The notes beneath the pieces are model-generated. The model did no database searches and was not told where the DNA came from. It saw nothing but the letters and a program-made list of their open reading frames with translations. From Oscillibacter faecalis_A (lineage in GTDB: Bacteria; Bacillota; Clostridia; Oscillospirales; Oscillospiraceae), in NCBI RefSeq assembly GCF_029218125.1, contig NZ_JARFXX010000001.1, forward strand, positions 1-64,000: a stretch of DNA of 64,000 nt, read 5' to 3'. Both the position numbers and the translations under genes were made by a program. Below, one piece after another: positions 16,381 through 23,531 of the stretch; position 1 is the first letter of the stretch; every line of letters begins with the position of its first letter.

Positions 16381-16905
16381 ATGATTCGCCTTGCCAGTGA
16401 GCAGGATCTCCCCGCCATTGCCGCCATTTATGAGGCCATTTTAGACCACGAGGACGCCACGGGGCTGCACTACACCGGCTGGCAGCGGGGTGCCTATCCC
16501 ACGCTGGACACCGCCAAGGGCATTTTAGCGGCGGGTACGCTGTACGTCGGCACAGACGAGGACGGTACGGTCTGGGGCAGCATGAACTTTAATGACTGGC
16601 AGCTCCCGGAATACGCCAAGGGCCGCTGGACCATTCCGGCGGAGGACAGCGAGGTGGCGGTCATTCACACCCTGACCATCGACCCCAAGCGGGCGGGGCA
16701 GGGCCTTGCCCGGCAGATGATCGCCTTTGCCGAGGACAGCGCCCGCAAGCAGGGCAAGACCGTTATGCGCTTTGACACCGGCACGGAAAACGAGGTCTCC
16801 AACCACCTCTACCCCGCCATCGGCTATCATCTGGCCGATGTGGTGGATACCTTCTTCATGGGCTACACCCATCGCCCCTTGAATCTCTACGAAAAGAAGC
16901 TGTAA
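16381..16905 (+). CDS. GNAT family N-acetyltransferase
   Basis: 174 residues. Acetyl-CoA binding motif in TIDPKRAGQGLARQMIAF; strand/helix HTLTID and FDTGTENEVSNHLYPAIGY are typical of the fold. Substrate not predictable. AAAGGAG lies about 10 nt before the ATG. Located between ftsH and an XRE-type gene. Confidence 0.88.
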   Translation: MIRLASEQDLPAIAAIYEAILDHEDATGLHYTGWQRGAYPTLDTAKGILAAGTLYVGTDEDGTVWGSMNFNDWQLPEYAKGRWTIPAEDSEVAVIHTLTIDPKRAGQGLARQMIAFAEDSARKQGKTVMRFDTGTENEVSNHLYPAIGYHLADVVDTFFMGYTHRPLNLYEKKL

Positions 16906-16912
16906 GGCTCCA

Positions 16913-16931
16913 TGTAAACCTGTGGTTTACA
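16913..16931 (+). promoter_or_regulatory. 19-bp dyad upstream of XRE-type gene
   Basis: Perfect inverted repeat TGTAAACC/GGTTTACA around TGT, between the acetyltransferase stop and the XRE gene. It may be an operator bound by the XRE protein, or a weak terminator (AGTTTT follows). A GATACT -10-like box lies farther down at 16974-16979, without a good -35. Confidence 0.5.
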
Positions 16932-17005
16932 GTTTTCGCCGTTGGGTTGGTGGCGTTTTGCGGCCAATTCTGCGATACTGCTGCCATGAAAGGAGCTGAT
17001 CGCTT

Positions 17006-18241
17006 ATGACAACGGGCCAACGCATCGCCCAGAAGCGGAAGGAGCTGGAGCTGTCACAGGAGGCGCTGGGCGCGGAGCTGGGCGTTTCCCGGCAGTCCAT
17101 TTATAAATGGGAATCCGATGCCGCCCTGCCGGAAATCGACAAGCTGGTGGCCCTCAGCCGCCGGTTCGGCGTGACGGTGGGCTGGCTGCTGGGGGTAGAG
17201 GACGCCGCGGAGCCGCCCGCCGGAGAGAGCGGCGAGCTGACGGACATGCAGCTGAAAATGGTGGAGGAAATTGTGGCCCGGTACCGGGAGGCCAAGCCCG
17301 TGCGGAGACGGAGGTGGCCTTGGGTCCTCCTCGTTCTGCTTCTGCTTGTGGCGGGTAATAATCTCTCTCACCGGCTGGATGAAATAAAGCAGCAATATAA
17401 CGGTCTGCAATACGCTGTGCATGATGTGACCGATCAGATCGACAGTATTTCCAATCGGGTAGAGACCATTCTGAAGGCGCAGAACAGTCTGGCCGCCGAC
17501 TACGGCTCGGAGATCGCAGCCTCCAACCTTGCCGCCAACACCGTGACATTTTCCGTCTACGCCGTGCCCCGGACCTATGTGGAGGGGCTGTCCGTGGAGT
17601 TTATCGCGGAAAATGGGACAGAGACCAGCAGCATGGTCGGCAGAGCGGTGGAGAGCACCGACCGGCGCTTTTCTGCTACGGTGTCTATCCACCTGACGGA
17701 CAGCATCTCTCTTTCCGCCCTGTTCGTCTATCCGGACGGTACCCAGCAGACACAATTGCTGGACACCTACTCCTATCTCTATACCAATTCCATGTCCATG
17801 GACGCCAACATTGTTGACAGTGATCTTCAGGGCAAAGCCTCCTATGAAAACGGCGTGCTGACCCTTCTCCCTACCGATTTCGCCGCCGAGGTCATACAGT
17901 ACGATGACAGCGTTTTGCCGGAAACCGCTTCTCCCGCCAGCGTGAAGCTGGGGCTGTTCAAAAACCGGCAGCTTATTGCATGGGCGGAGGAGCTGGACGC
18001 ACAGCCTGACAGCTTTCACGGCTTTGAGGGCTATACCTTCTACTGCACGCCGAAATCCTACGTTCCCTGCACCCCGGGCGATATTTTTTCAGCGGCCGTG
18101 CTTATCACGGACCAATTCGGCCGGGAGGTCATCTGCGAAGCCATCTCCGGCACCTATGTGCTGGCAGAGGACGGTACGCTCGAATGGCCGTCGGACGATT
18201 ACCATTACAATGCGCCCCTTTCCGACTGGAACTTCGGATGA
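17006..18241 (+). CDS. Membrane-anchored XRE-type helix-turn-helix protein
   Basis: 411 residues. Residues about 5-60 form a Cro/C1-type helix-turn-helix (KELELSQEALGAELGVSRQS, then IYKWESD). After a basic segment comes one membrane span (WPWVLLVLLLLVAG, about 104-118), then a coiled-coil-like region (about 122-160) and a large, unrecognised domain of about 240 residues that should be extracytoplasmic. The layout suggests a one-component sensor with the DNA-binding domain inside and a sensory domain outside. Outer domain ligand unknown. GAAAGGAG precedes the ATG. Confidence 0.83.
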   Translation: MTTGQRIAQKRKELELSQEALGAELGVSRQSIYKWESDAALPEIDKLVALSRRFGVTVGWLLGVEDAAEPPAGESGELTDMQLKMVEEIVARYREAKPVRRRRWPWVLLVLLLLVAGNNLSHRLDEIKQQYNGLQYAVHDVTDQIDSISNRVETILKAQNSLAADYGSEIAASNLAANTVTFSVYAVPRTYVEGLSVEFIAENGTETSSMVGRAVESTDRRFSATVSIHLTDSISLSALFVYPDGTQQTQLLDTYSYLYTNSMSMDANIVDSDLQGKASYENGVLTLLPTDFAAEVIQYDDSVLPETASPASVKLGLFKNRQLIAWAEELDAQPDSFHGFEGYTFYCTPKSYVPCTPGDIFSAAVLITDQFGREVICEAISGTYVLAEDGTLEWPSDDYHYNAPLSDWNFG

Positions 18242-18251
18242 TTCCTTCACG

Positions 18252-18292
18252 GCCCCGCCTCCGTTTTCGGAGGCGGGGCTGTGTTGTTTTTT
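18252..18292 (+). terminator. Terminator of the XRE-type gene
   Basis: Perfect 12-bp stem GCCCCGCCTCCG/CGGAGGCGGGGC with a TTTT loop, then TGTGTTGTTTTTT. Confidence 0.85.
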
Positions 18293-18406
18293 GTATATCA
18301 CCTTTTTGAAATTCTCCCGGAATTTCTTCGGATTGCGGTTGTATTCCGCCGCATCGCGTGCTATCATACAGGCAAACAGCAGTCTGCTGAGTTTTTTATA
18401 CGCAAG

Positions 18407-18431
18407 AGTTAGGGTATGCTAACTGTATAGT
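18407..18431 (+). promoter_or_regulatory. Dyad overlapping a -10-like box upstream of the methyltransferase
   Basis: AGTTAG and CTAACT form an 18-bp dyad (6-nt spacer) directly followed by TATAGT. No good -35 box is seen at normal spacing, so the promoter may need an activator or be repressed at this dyad (inference). Confidence 0.4.
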
Positions 18432-18475
18432 TTGTCTGCGGCAGGCAGCACTGACAAAGGAAGCGGGTGAACAGG

Positions 18476-19090
18476 ATGAAGCAGCCCTCAGATTTTTGGG
18501 ACAAGCACGCGGCGCACTATGACCGCTTTCTGCGCCGGGACATGGCCGCCTATCAGCAGATGTATGAGCTGATCTGCCCCGCTGTCCGGCACAAAACCGT
18601 GCTGGAGCTGGCCACCGGCACGGGGCTTATCGCAAGTCACATCATAAACGCCGCGGAGCAAATCGAGGCAACGGACGCCTCGGAGGAAATGATTCATCTG
18701 GCCAAGGAAGCAAACCGCTCCTCCAAGCTCCACTTCTCCGTGCAGGATATGTTTCATCTCCCATACGCGGACCACTCCTTTGATGTGGCTATCGTATCCA
18801 ACGCGCTGCACATCGTTCCCCAGCCGGAAAAAGCGCTGGCCGAGGCCTGCCGCGTGCTGAAGGACGATGGGCTGCTCATTGCCCCCACTTTCACCCATGG
18901 GGACAATACACTGTGGGGGCAGGTTCAATCCTTTTTCATGCGGCTGTCCGGTTTTCCGCTTCGCAGCAGATGGACCTGCGAGGAATATCTGGCATTTTTG
19001 CGGCAGTGCGGCTGGCGCGTCCGAACAAGCCGGGTGCTTCCGGCATCGTTCCCCTTGACCTACGCGGAATGTATCAAATCGGAGGTATGA
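18476..19090 (+). CDS. Class I SAM-dependent methyltransferase
   Basis: 204 residues. SAM-binding motif I VLELATGTGLIASH, acidic post-I residue in EATDASEEMI, motif II VAIVSNALHIV. UbiE/methyltransferase-11-like fold; substrate unknown. A GTG three codons upstream is an alternative start (AAGGAAG lies only 3 nt before it, but 12 nt before the ATG), so the start is uncertain by three codons. The following MBL-fold gene starts within about 40 nt and is probably co-transcribed. Confidence 0.88.
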   Translation: MKQPSDFWDKHAAHYDRFLRRDMAAYQQMYELICPAVRHKTVLELATGTGLIASHIINAAEQIEATDASEEMIHLAKEANRSSKLHFSVQDMFHLPYADHSFDVAIVSNALHIVPQPEKALAEACRVLKDDGLLIAPTFTHGDNTLWGQVQSFFMRLSGFPLRSRWTCEEYLAFLRQCGWRVRTSRVLPASFPLTYAECIKSEV

Positions 19091-19129
19091 ACCATATCGA
19101 AAAAGGCAACGGAATTTCAGCGGCGGGAA

Positions 19130-19966
19130 ATGAGCCGGATGTACCGGGGCAAGGAGCTCTTCAAGCCGATGAACACCGGCTGGATCGATGAGCACGTGAC
19201 CTGCGTCCGGGAGTGGGTGGCCAATATCTTCTTCTACCGCAAGGACGGAACCACTATTATGATCGACGCCGGATACAACTATGACCGGCTGGCGGAAAAA
19301 ATGAGCTGGCTGGGTATCGACCCCAAGAGCATCCGCAATATTCTCATCACCCATCAGGATACCGACCATGTTGGCGCTGTGGAGGCGGACAGTCCGGGAC
19401 TGTTCCGGGACGCCCGGCTGTATGTGGGGGAAATCGAGAACCGGTATCTCACCGGCGAGGTGCGCCGCAGAGTCATCTATCACCTCTACAAGCTGCCGCA
19501 GGTAACGATTCTCAATCCGAAAACGCTGCTGCGGGACGGGCAAATTCTGAACATTGACGGCATCAAAATCAAATGCATCCTCGTTCCCGGCCATACATGG
19601 GGACACATCGTCTATCTCATTGACGATAAATACCTCTTTACCGGGGACACCATCTGGCTGGGGGCCGATGGCGGCTACAGCTTCATCGCCGCGCTGGCGG
19701 AGGACAACAAGTTAGCTGTCCGCTCACTGGCGGCGCTGGAGACAAAGCTCCGGGAACGGGGGCTGCATCCCCTGTTCATCACGGGCCACACCGGCTGGAC
19801 AGACGATTTTGCCTTTGCCTTTGCCCACAGGGACAAGCTCTGCTCCCCCTTCGGGAAGCGGGTGCATGACCCCGCCGCCCCCTATGACGCTTATGACGAA
19901 GCCGATGATACCGCCGAAAATGCCCACAAGGGCTTTTTGCCGAAGGTCTCTACCCGCCTCGGCTGA
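19130..19966 (+). CDS. MBL-fold metallo-hydrolase
   Basis: 278 residues from this ATG. Metal motif ITHQDTDHVGA is the HxDxDH variant of the metallo-beta-lactamase fold. Further ligands appear in LVPGHTWGHIV, FTGDTIW and FITGHTG. Substrate unknown (hydrolase or lactonase). Start uncertain: no ribosome site precedes this ATG, while GGAGG lies 8 nt before an in-frame ATA at 19094 that would add 12 residues (reading SKKATEFQRRE before the ATG). Confidence 0.85.
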   Translation: MSRMYRGKELFKPMNTGWIDEHVTCVREWVANIFFYRKDGTTIMIDAGYNYDRLAEKMSWLGIDPKSIRNILITHQDTDHVGAVEADSPGLFRDARLYVGEIENRYLTGEVRRRVIYHLYKLPQVTILNPKTLLRDGQILNIDGIKIKCILVPGHTWGHIVYLIDDKYLFTGDTIWLGADGGYSFIAALAEDNKLAVRSLAALETKLRERGLHPLFITGHTGWTDDFAFAFAHRDKLCSPFGKRVHDPAAPYDAYDEADDTAENAHKGFLPKVSTRLG

Positions 19967-19982
19967 AACGGCTTTTACTAAA

Positions 19983-20019
19983 AAAAGGACAGGCATCCTA
20001 AAGGATGCCTGTCCTTTTT
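19983..20019. terminator. Bidirectional terminator
   Basis: Perfect stem AGGACAGGCATCC/GGATGCCTGTCCT with a TAAA loop, flanked by A-run and T-run; serves the MBL gene and the opposing alcohol dehydrogenase gene. Confidence 0.92.
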
Positions 20020-20039
20020 AATTTTTGCAGAAAATGCAC

Positions 20040-21104
20040 TCAAGCCTGTGCCTGCTCCAGCTCCATCACACCGTCAATGAGCATCTGCCGGTCCACGGGA
20101 TACGGCCACACCCGGACATCAATGCCCGCCAGTGCCTTATCCGTCACGGCCTTCAAATCCTCGGGCCGGGCGTGGATATCCGCCAGACGGGTCGGCAGGC
20201 CGATGGACTTGCTGAACGCCATCAGCTTGTCCCGCTCTGCATACTGCTTATCCACCGTCAGCATAACCAGTATGCCGTAGGAAACCACCTCGCCGTGGAG
20301 GTGATGGTTCTCCTCCGTGGAGGGCAGCACCGTGAAGCCGTTGTACATGGCGTGGGCCATGCCGGTGGTGTAATCCACCTGAACAAAATTGGAGACAAAG
20401 CCGGTGGAAATGATGATGGCCTCAATGATCTCCGTCAGTTCCGGCGTGACGCGGTGGGCCTCGCAGTCCGCCATGGCCTGCTCGCCCCAGCGGACGATAG
20501 GCTCGGCGCACATGGAGCTCAGGGCAATGCCCATTGCATCGGAATGGGCGGGCACATCGTTCCGGCAGGAAATGGTGCACTCATAGTGCTTGGCCATAGT
20601 GTCGCCCATACCGGCCCAGAGATAGCGCACCGGGGCATTGGCGATGATCTCCGTGTCGATGAAGATATGGTCGGGGGGAATTTTAGAGAAGGAGTATTCC
20701 CGCAGGCTGCCATCGGGATGATACACAATGCCAAGGCTGGTGCAGGAAGCGCAGGTGGAGGCGGTGGTGGGGAAGGTGAAGAACGGGCGGTTCGTTTCGT
20801 GGGCCAGCACCTTGCAGGTGTCAATGGCCTTGCCGCCGCCCACGGCGAAGATCATATCGGCGTCCGCCACCTGCGGCCGGAGCATTTCCATATTCTCACG
20901 AGACGCCTCGCCGCCGTACCAGAATGTCCCGATGATCTCGATACCGGAGCTCTCCATGGCTTTACGAATTTTATCCTCCGCCGCGGCCAATGCGTGCTTG
21001 CCGCCAATGATGGCCGCTGTTTTGCCGTAGGCCGGGCAGATATTTGCAACGTCTTCGTAGGCGTCAGGGCCTACGCTATATCCGGGAAAAAGAGCTTTTT
21101 GCAT
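20040..21104 (-). CDS. Iron-containing alcohol dehydrogenase family protein
   Basis: 354 residues, glycerol-dehydrogenase-like group. NAD-binding GGGKAIDTCKVLA, and metal-ligand histidines plausible in GMAHAMYNGF and ENHHLHGEVVSYG. Reduces an aldehyde or ketone, or oxidises the alcohol; substrate unknown. It lies 41 nt behind the YkvI transporter gene on the same strand and so should be under the same T-box control. A GTG three codons upstream overlaps AAGAGG, so the ATG giving MQKALFPGYS is chosen. Confidence 0.9.
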   Translation of the reverse strand: MQKALFPGYSVGPDAYEDVANICPAYGKTAAIIGGKHALAAAEDKIRKAMESSGIEIIGTFWYGGEASRENMEMLRPQVADADMIFAVGGGKAIDTCKVLAHETNRPFFTFPTTASTCASCTSLGIVYHPDGSLREYSFSKIPPDHIFIDTEIIANAPVRYLWAGMGDTMAKHYECTISCRNDVPAHSDAMGIALSSMCAEPIVRWGEQAMADCEAHRVTPELTEIIEAIIISTGFVSNFVQVDYTTGMAHAMYNGFTVLPSTEENHHLHGEVVSYGILVMLTVDKQYAERDKLMAFSKSIGLPTRLADIHARPEDLKAVTDKALAGIDVRVWPYPVDRQMLIDGVMELEQAQA

Positions 21105-21145
21105 GATAAACACCTCTTAAAAAACGCTTGGTTGATGAGACGGGC

Positions 21146-22372
21146 TCAGTCTGCGGTCACCGGATCAGCACGGACGCTGCTGAGAACGGCGGGAGCGGCT
21201 TCCTCCTCGGCGTTGGCATTGGCAAAGGCGTGCTCCTTGCAGTATTTGCGGTTCTTGTACACGCCCACAGTCAGGAACGGGACCACCACAACGGCGATGC
21301 CCAGATAGCCGCAGTAGCCGTAGCCGTACTTGATGATGTTGGTGAGACCCGCCATGGAAATAGTCATGGAGAGAACGATGATAAAGGCGGAGACAATCGC
21401 GCTGCGGACCGGGGCGGACTGGATGCCGCTGAACACGGGGAGCTTTTCAAACCGGGCCACGAAGCCGAAGATGGTAGTCACGCCGGTGGAGATGAGGCAC
21501 AGGAGCAGGCAGGTGCCGTAAACGGCCACCATAGCGGGGATGCCGATGATCTTGCAAACGGTGAGGGTGGGGATGGTGGAGCCGCCCTCCACGGCAGTGT
21601 AAACGCTCTGCCAGTTCATGAGCATGAACACGGAGAGGACCAGAGCGACGGCGTTCATCACAAAGGAGATCCACATGGCCTTGGCGCAGCCAGCCTTGTT
21701 CTTCATGGTGGTGCCGCAGGCGATCATGGTGGGGAGGGTCACGCACTGGAAACCGGCGTAGGTAAAGGCGTTGAGGATGGCCTTGGGCATATTCATGAAG
21801 CCGGTGGTCTCAAAGTCGGCGGCGAGGACGGAGAAAATGCTGCTGTCGCTCTTGAAGATGCCGATGACATAGATGCTGATGGCGGTGACCAGAATGGCCA
21901 TGCCCATGTAGGTGGAGGCGGCCCGGACGATGCCTGCGCCGAAGATGGTGAGCATCAGGACGATAACGCCGACGATGGCAACGCCAATGTAGTAGTTGAC
22001 GGTGAAGTAGTTGTTCAGGGCGGAGGCTGCGCCGGAGATGGCGGCGGCGACGGCCATCAGCACCATGATGTAGAAGAATACCTCGAAGGCCCATTCGATC
22101 TTGTCAAAAGGATGATACAGCGTTTCAAAAAGCTGCTTGTAGCTCGTCAGGCCACGGGAGTTGTACATGATCATGGCCTCCCGCATGGTAAGGGTCAAAA
22201 GCAGCATGGCCGCGATGGCGGAGATGATGCCGGTCCAGCCCAGACCCACGTAATAGGTGTTGGCCTGGTTGCCGGTGGCGAAGCCGCCGCCTGCGTGAGC
22301 GGAGAACAGGACCGCGCCGACGGAAAAGGCGGCAAAGAAGGGTGTCTTGGGGACTTTGGTGTTGGTTTTCAT
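21146..22372 (-). CDS. YkvI family membrane transporter
   Basis: 408 residues with about 10-11 hydrophobic segments. N-terminal FSAHAGGGFATGNQANTYYV is the family-typical opening, with an unwound GGGFATG reminiscent of LeuT-fold amino-acid carriers. An amino-acid substrate is supported by the T-box riboswitch in its leader. The C-terminal tail is alanine/glutamate-rich. AGGAGG precedes the ATG by 8 nt; another ATG six codons upstream is less well placed. First gene of an operon with an iron-dependent alcohol dehydrogenase. Confidence 0.87.
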   Translation of the reverse strand: MKTNTKVPKTPFFAAFSVGAVLFSAHAGGGFATGNQANTYYVGLGWTGIISAIAAMLLLTLTMREAMIMYNSRGLTSYKQLFETLYHPFDKIEWAFEVFFYIMVLMAVAAAISGAASALNNYFTVNYYIGVAIVGVIVLMLTIFGAGIVRAASTYMGMAILVTAISIYVIGIFKSDSSIFSVLAADFETTGFMNMPKAILNAFTYAGFQCVTLPTMIACGTTMKNKAGCAKAMWISFVMNAVALVLSVFMLMNWQSVYTAVEGGSTIPTLTVCKIIGIPAMVAVYGTCLLLCLISTGVTTIFGFVARFEKLPVFSGIQSAPVRSAIVSAFIIVLSMTISMAGLTNIIKYGYGYCGYLGIAVVVVPFLTVGVYKNRKYCKEHAFANANAEEEAAPAVLSSVRADPVTAD

Positions 22373-22393
22373 GATTTCTACCTCCTGCAAATG

Positions 22394-22697
22394 TTATCCG
22401 ATGGTTGGCAGGAAAAACAAAAAACCTTTCGTCGCTCCTGCCGGTTGGCAGAAGAGACGAAAGGTAGAAAACCCTCCGCGGTACCACTCTTCTTTGTTCC
22501 CTGTATAGGAAACACACTCAACGGGATACCATCATATCCCTGCTACTGTAACGGGAGCTCCCGTCTGCATCTACTTCCAATTCGACGCAGCCGCTGTACA
22601 GCCAGTTCGGCAGCTTGATCGCGCTGTGCCTCGCACCAACCGGCACTTCTCTGAGAGGATCGCCCTGCTTACTACTCTGTGTCATTGCGTTTGTGAT
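22394..22697 (-). promoter_or_regulatory. T-box riboswitch (candidate Leu, CUG specifier)
   Basis: About 300-nt leader of the YkvI transporter gene. The T-box proper AGAGTGGTACCGCG is at 22477-22490, followed by a terminator whose stem can be replaced by the antiterminator. Stem I includes AGAGA and GTGCC/GGCAC with GGTTGGTGCGA. Hand folding places a loop with AGTAGTAA opposite GAACTGG, closed by ACAG/CTGT. The GAA-NNN-R pattern then gives CUG (22603-22605), a Leu codon. The T-box bulge TGGT pairs with ACCA, i.e. discriminator A, which fits tRNA-Leu and argues against Trp (UGG overlaps here). Confidence 0.9.
22415..22463 (-). terminator. T-box regulated terminator
   Basis: CCTTTCGTC/GACGAAAGG stem with internal GC-rich pairing, followed on the minus strand by TTTTTTGTTTTT. 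It should form when the leader is not held by uncharged tRNA. Confidence 0.88.
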
Positions 22698-22703
22698 GGT
22701 TGG

Positions 22704-22732
22704 ATGATAGCAAACCGCTTTGCAAAAGTCAA
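22704..22732 (-). promoter_or_regulatory. Promoter of the T-box/YkvI operon
   Basis: TTGACT and TATCAT with 17-nt spacing on the minus strand, immediately before the T-box leader. Confidence 0.8.
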
Positions 22733-22823
22733 CGGTTTTTTCCAGAGTTTTCTTTCTTTATCCGTTTCCAACAGGTACGGTCCCGCACGGCTATTTTCCT
22801 TTTATGCGAAGTGACCATGCAAA

Positions 22824-23516
22824 CTACCCATTGGTCGGCCTATGCCGCGCCCGCTTTCCCAGCGGGCCTCGCGTGGTCATCCGCTGGTCCTGCCGCTCGC
22901 CATAGTGCGCCCCGTCAACGCGTTCCGCCGTGATGGGCGCATAGAGATAGCACCGTGCGCCCCCGGTGACATCCACCTGAAGCTGCCGCGGCTCCGGCGC
23001 TTCCTCTCCGGAGAGCACGTAGTACAATGCCGACTGGGTCAGGGGATTGAAGCCTTGCTCCGCCAGCCAGTCCAGCATTCCGGCATAGTCCCCGCCATAG
23101 GCCTCCCCCGGCAGCGGTGACCACACATTTTCGGAAAGCTCCGCGCCCACATAGGCCCAGAGGTACAGAGTCTTTTCCTGCTCCGTCCGCACCTCCAGCA
23201 CAGCCGCGTCGCTCTCATTGAGGCGTCCCGCGTCTGCAAGGCTGCCCTGCGACAGAGGGGCCTCTCCGTAGCGCAGCGTATGCAGTTCCTCCGCCGCCGT
23301 ATGGCGCAGCCGCGTAAGCTCAGACAGCTCACCGCCGCTGAGCACAGCGCAGAAGCACAGCGCCGCCGGGGCCAGCGTACCCCACTGGGCCGCCAGCACA
23401 CTCAGCGTGCTCTATAACAGCAGCAAGGACAGGAGACTGTCCCATAAAAGGTTCAGTCCCCTGTCGCTGTGCCTGTTCCATAGCTTTTCAGACCCGGTTG
23501 CAGACGGCATCCTCAT
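22824..23516 (-). pseudogene. Truncated transglutaminase-like membrane protein (remnant)
   Basis: N-terminal remnant. AAGGGAG precedes an ATG giving MRMPSATGSEKLWN; the frame reaches a membrane segment LLSLLLL, then an in-frame TAG (23412-23414), then continues STLSVLAAQWGTLAPAALC and a soluble part with YLWAYVGAELSENVW. It ends after about 230 codons with an unrelated-looking basic tail. I compare it with large transglutaminase-core membrane proteins (usually over 600 residues) on the membrane-plus-YLW pattern; this assignment is tentative. The downstream catalytic part is missing. It follows the broken surface-protein gene by 15 nt. Confidence 0.6.
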
Positions 23517-23531
23517 TCTCCCTTGCTCGTT

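Noticed and set aside
16913..16931. Terminator of the acetyltransferase gene
   Set aside because: The dyad is followed only by AGTTTTC and is AT-rich in the stem, so an operator is as likely; listed as regulatory instead.
18403..18431. Ordinary SigA promoter for the methyltransferase
   Set aside because: The -10-like TATAGT has no acceptable -35 at 16-18 nt; only the dyad is reported.
22577..22610. UGG (Trp) or UAC (Tyr) as T-box specifier
   Set aside because: Both triplets lie near the loop, but the GAA-NNN-R pattern with the ACAG/CTGT helix gives CUG, and the bulge TGGT demands discriminator A, which does not fit tRNA-Trp. Tyr remains less likely but not excluded.
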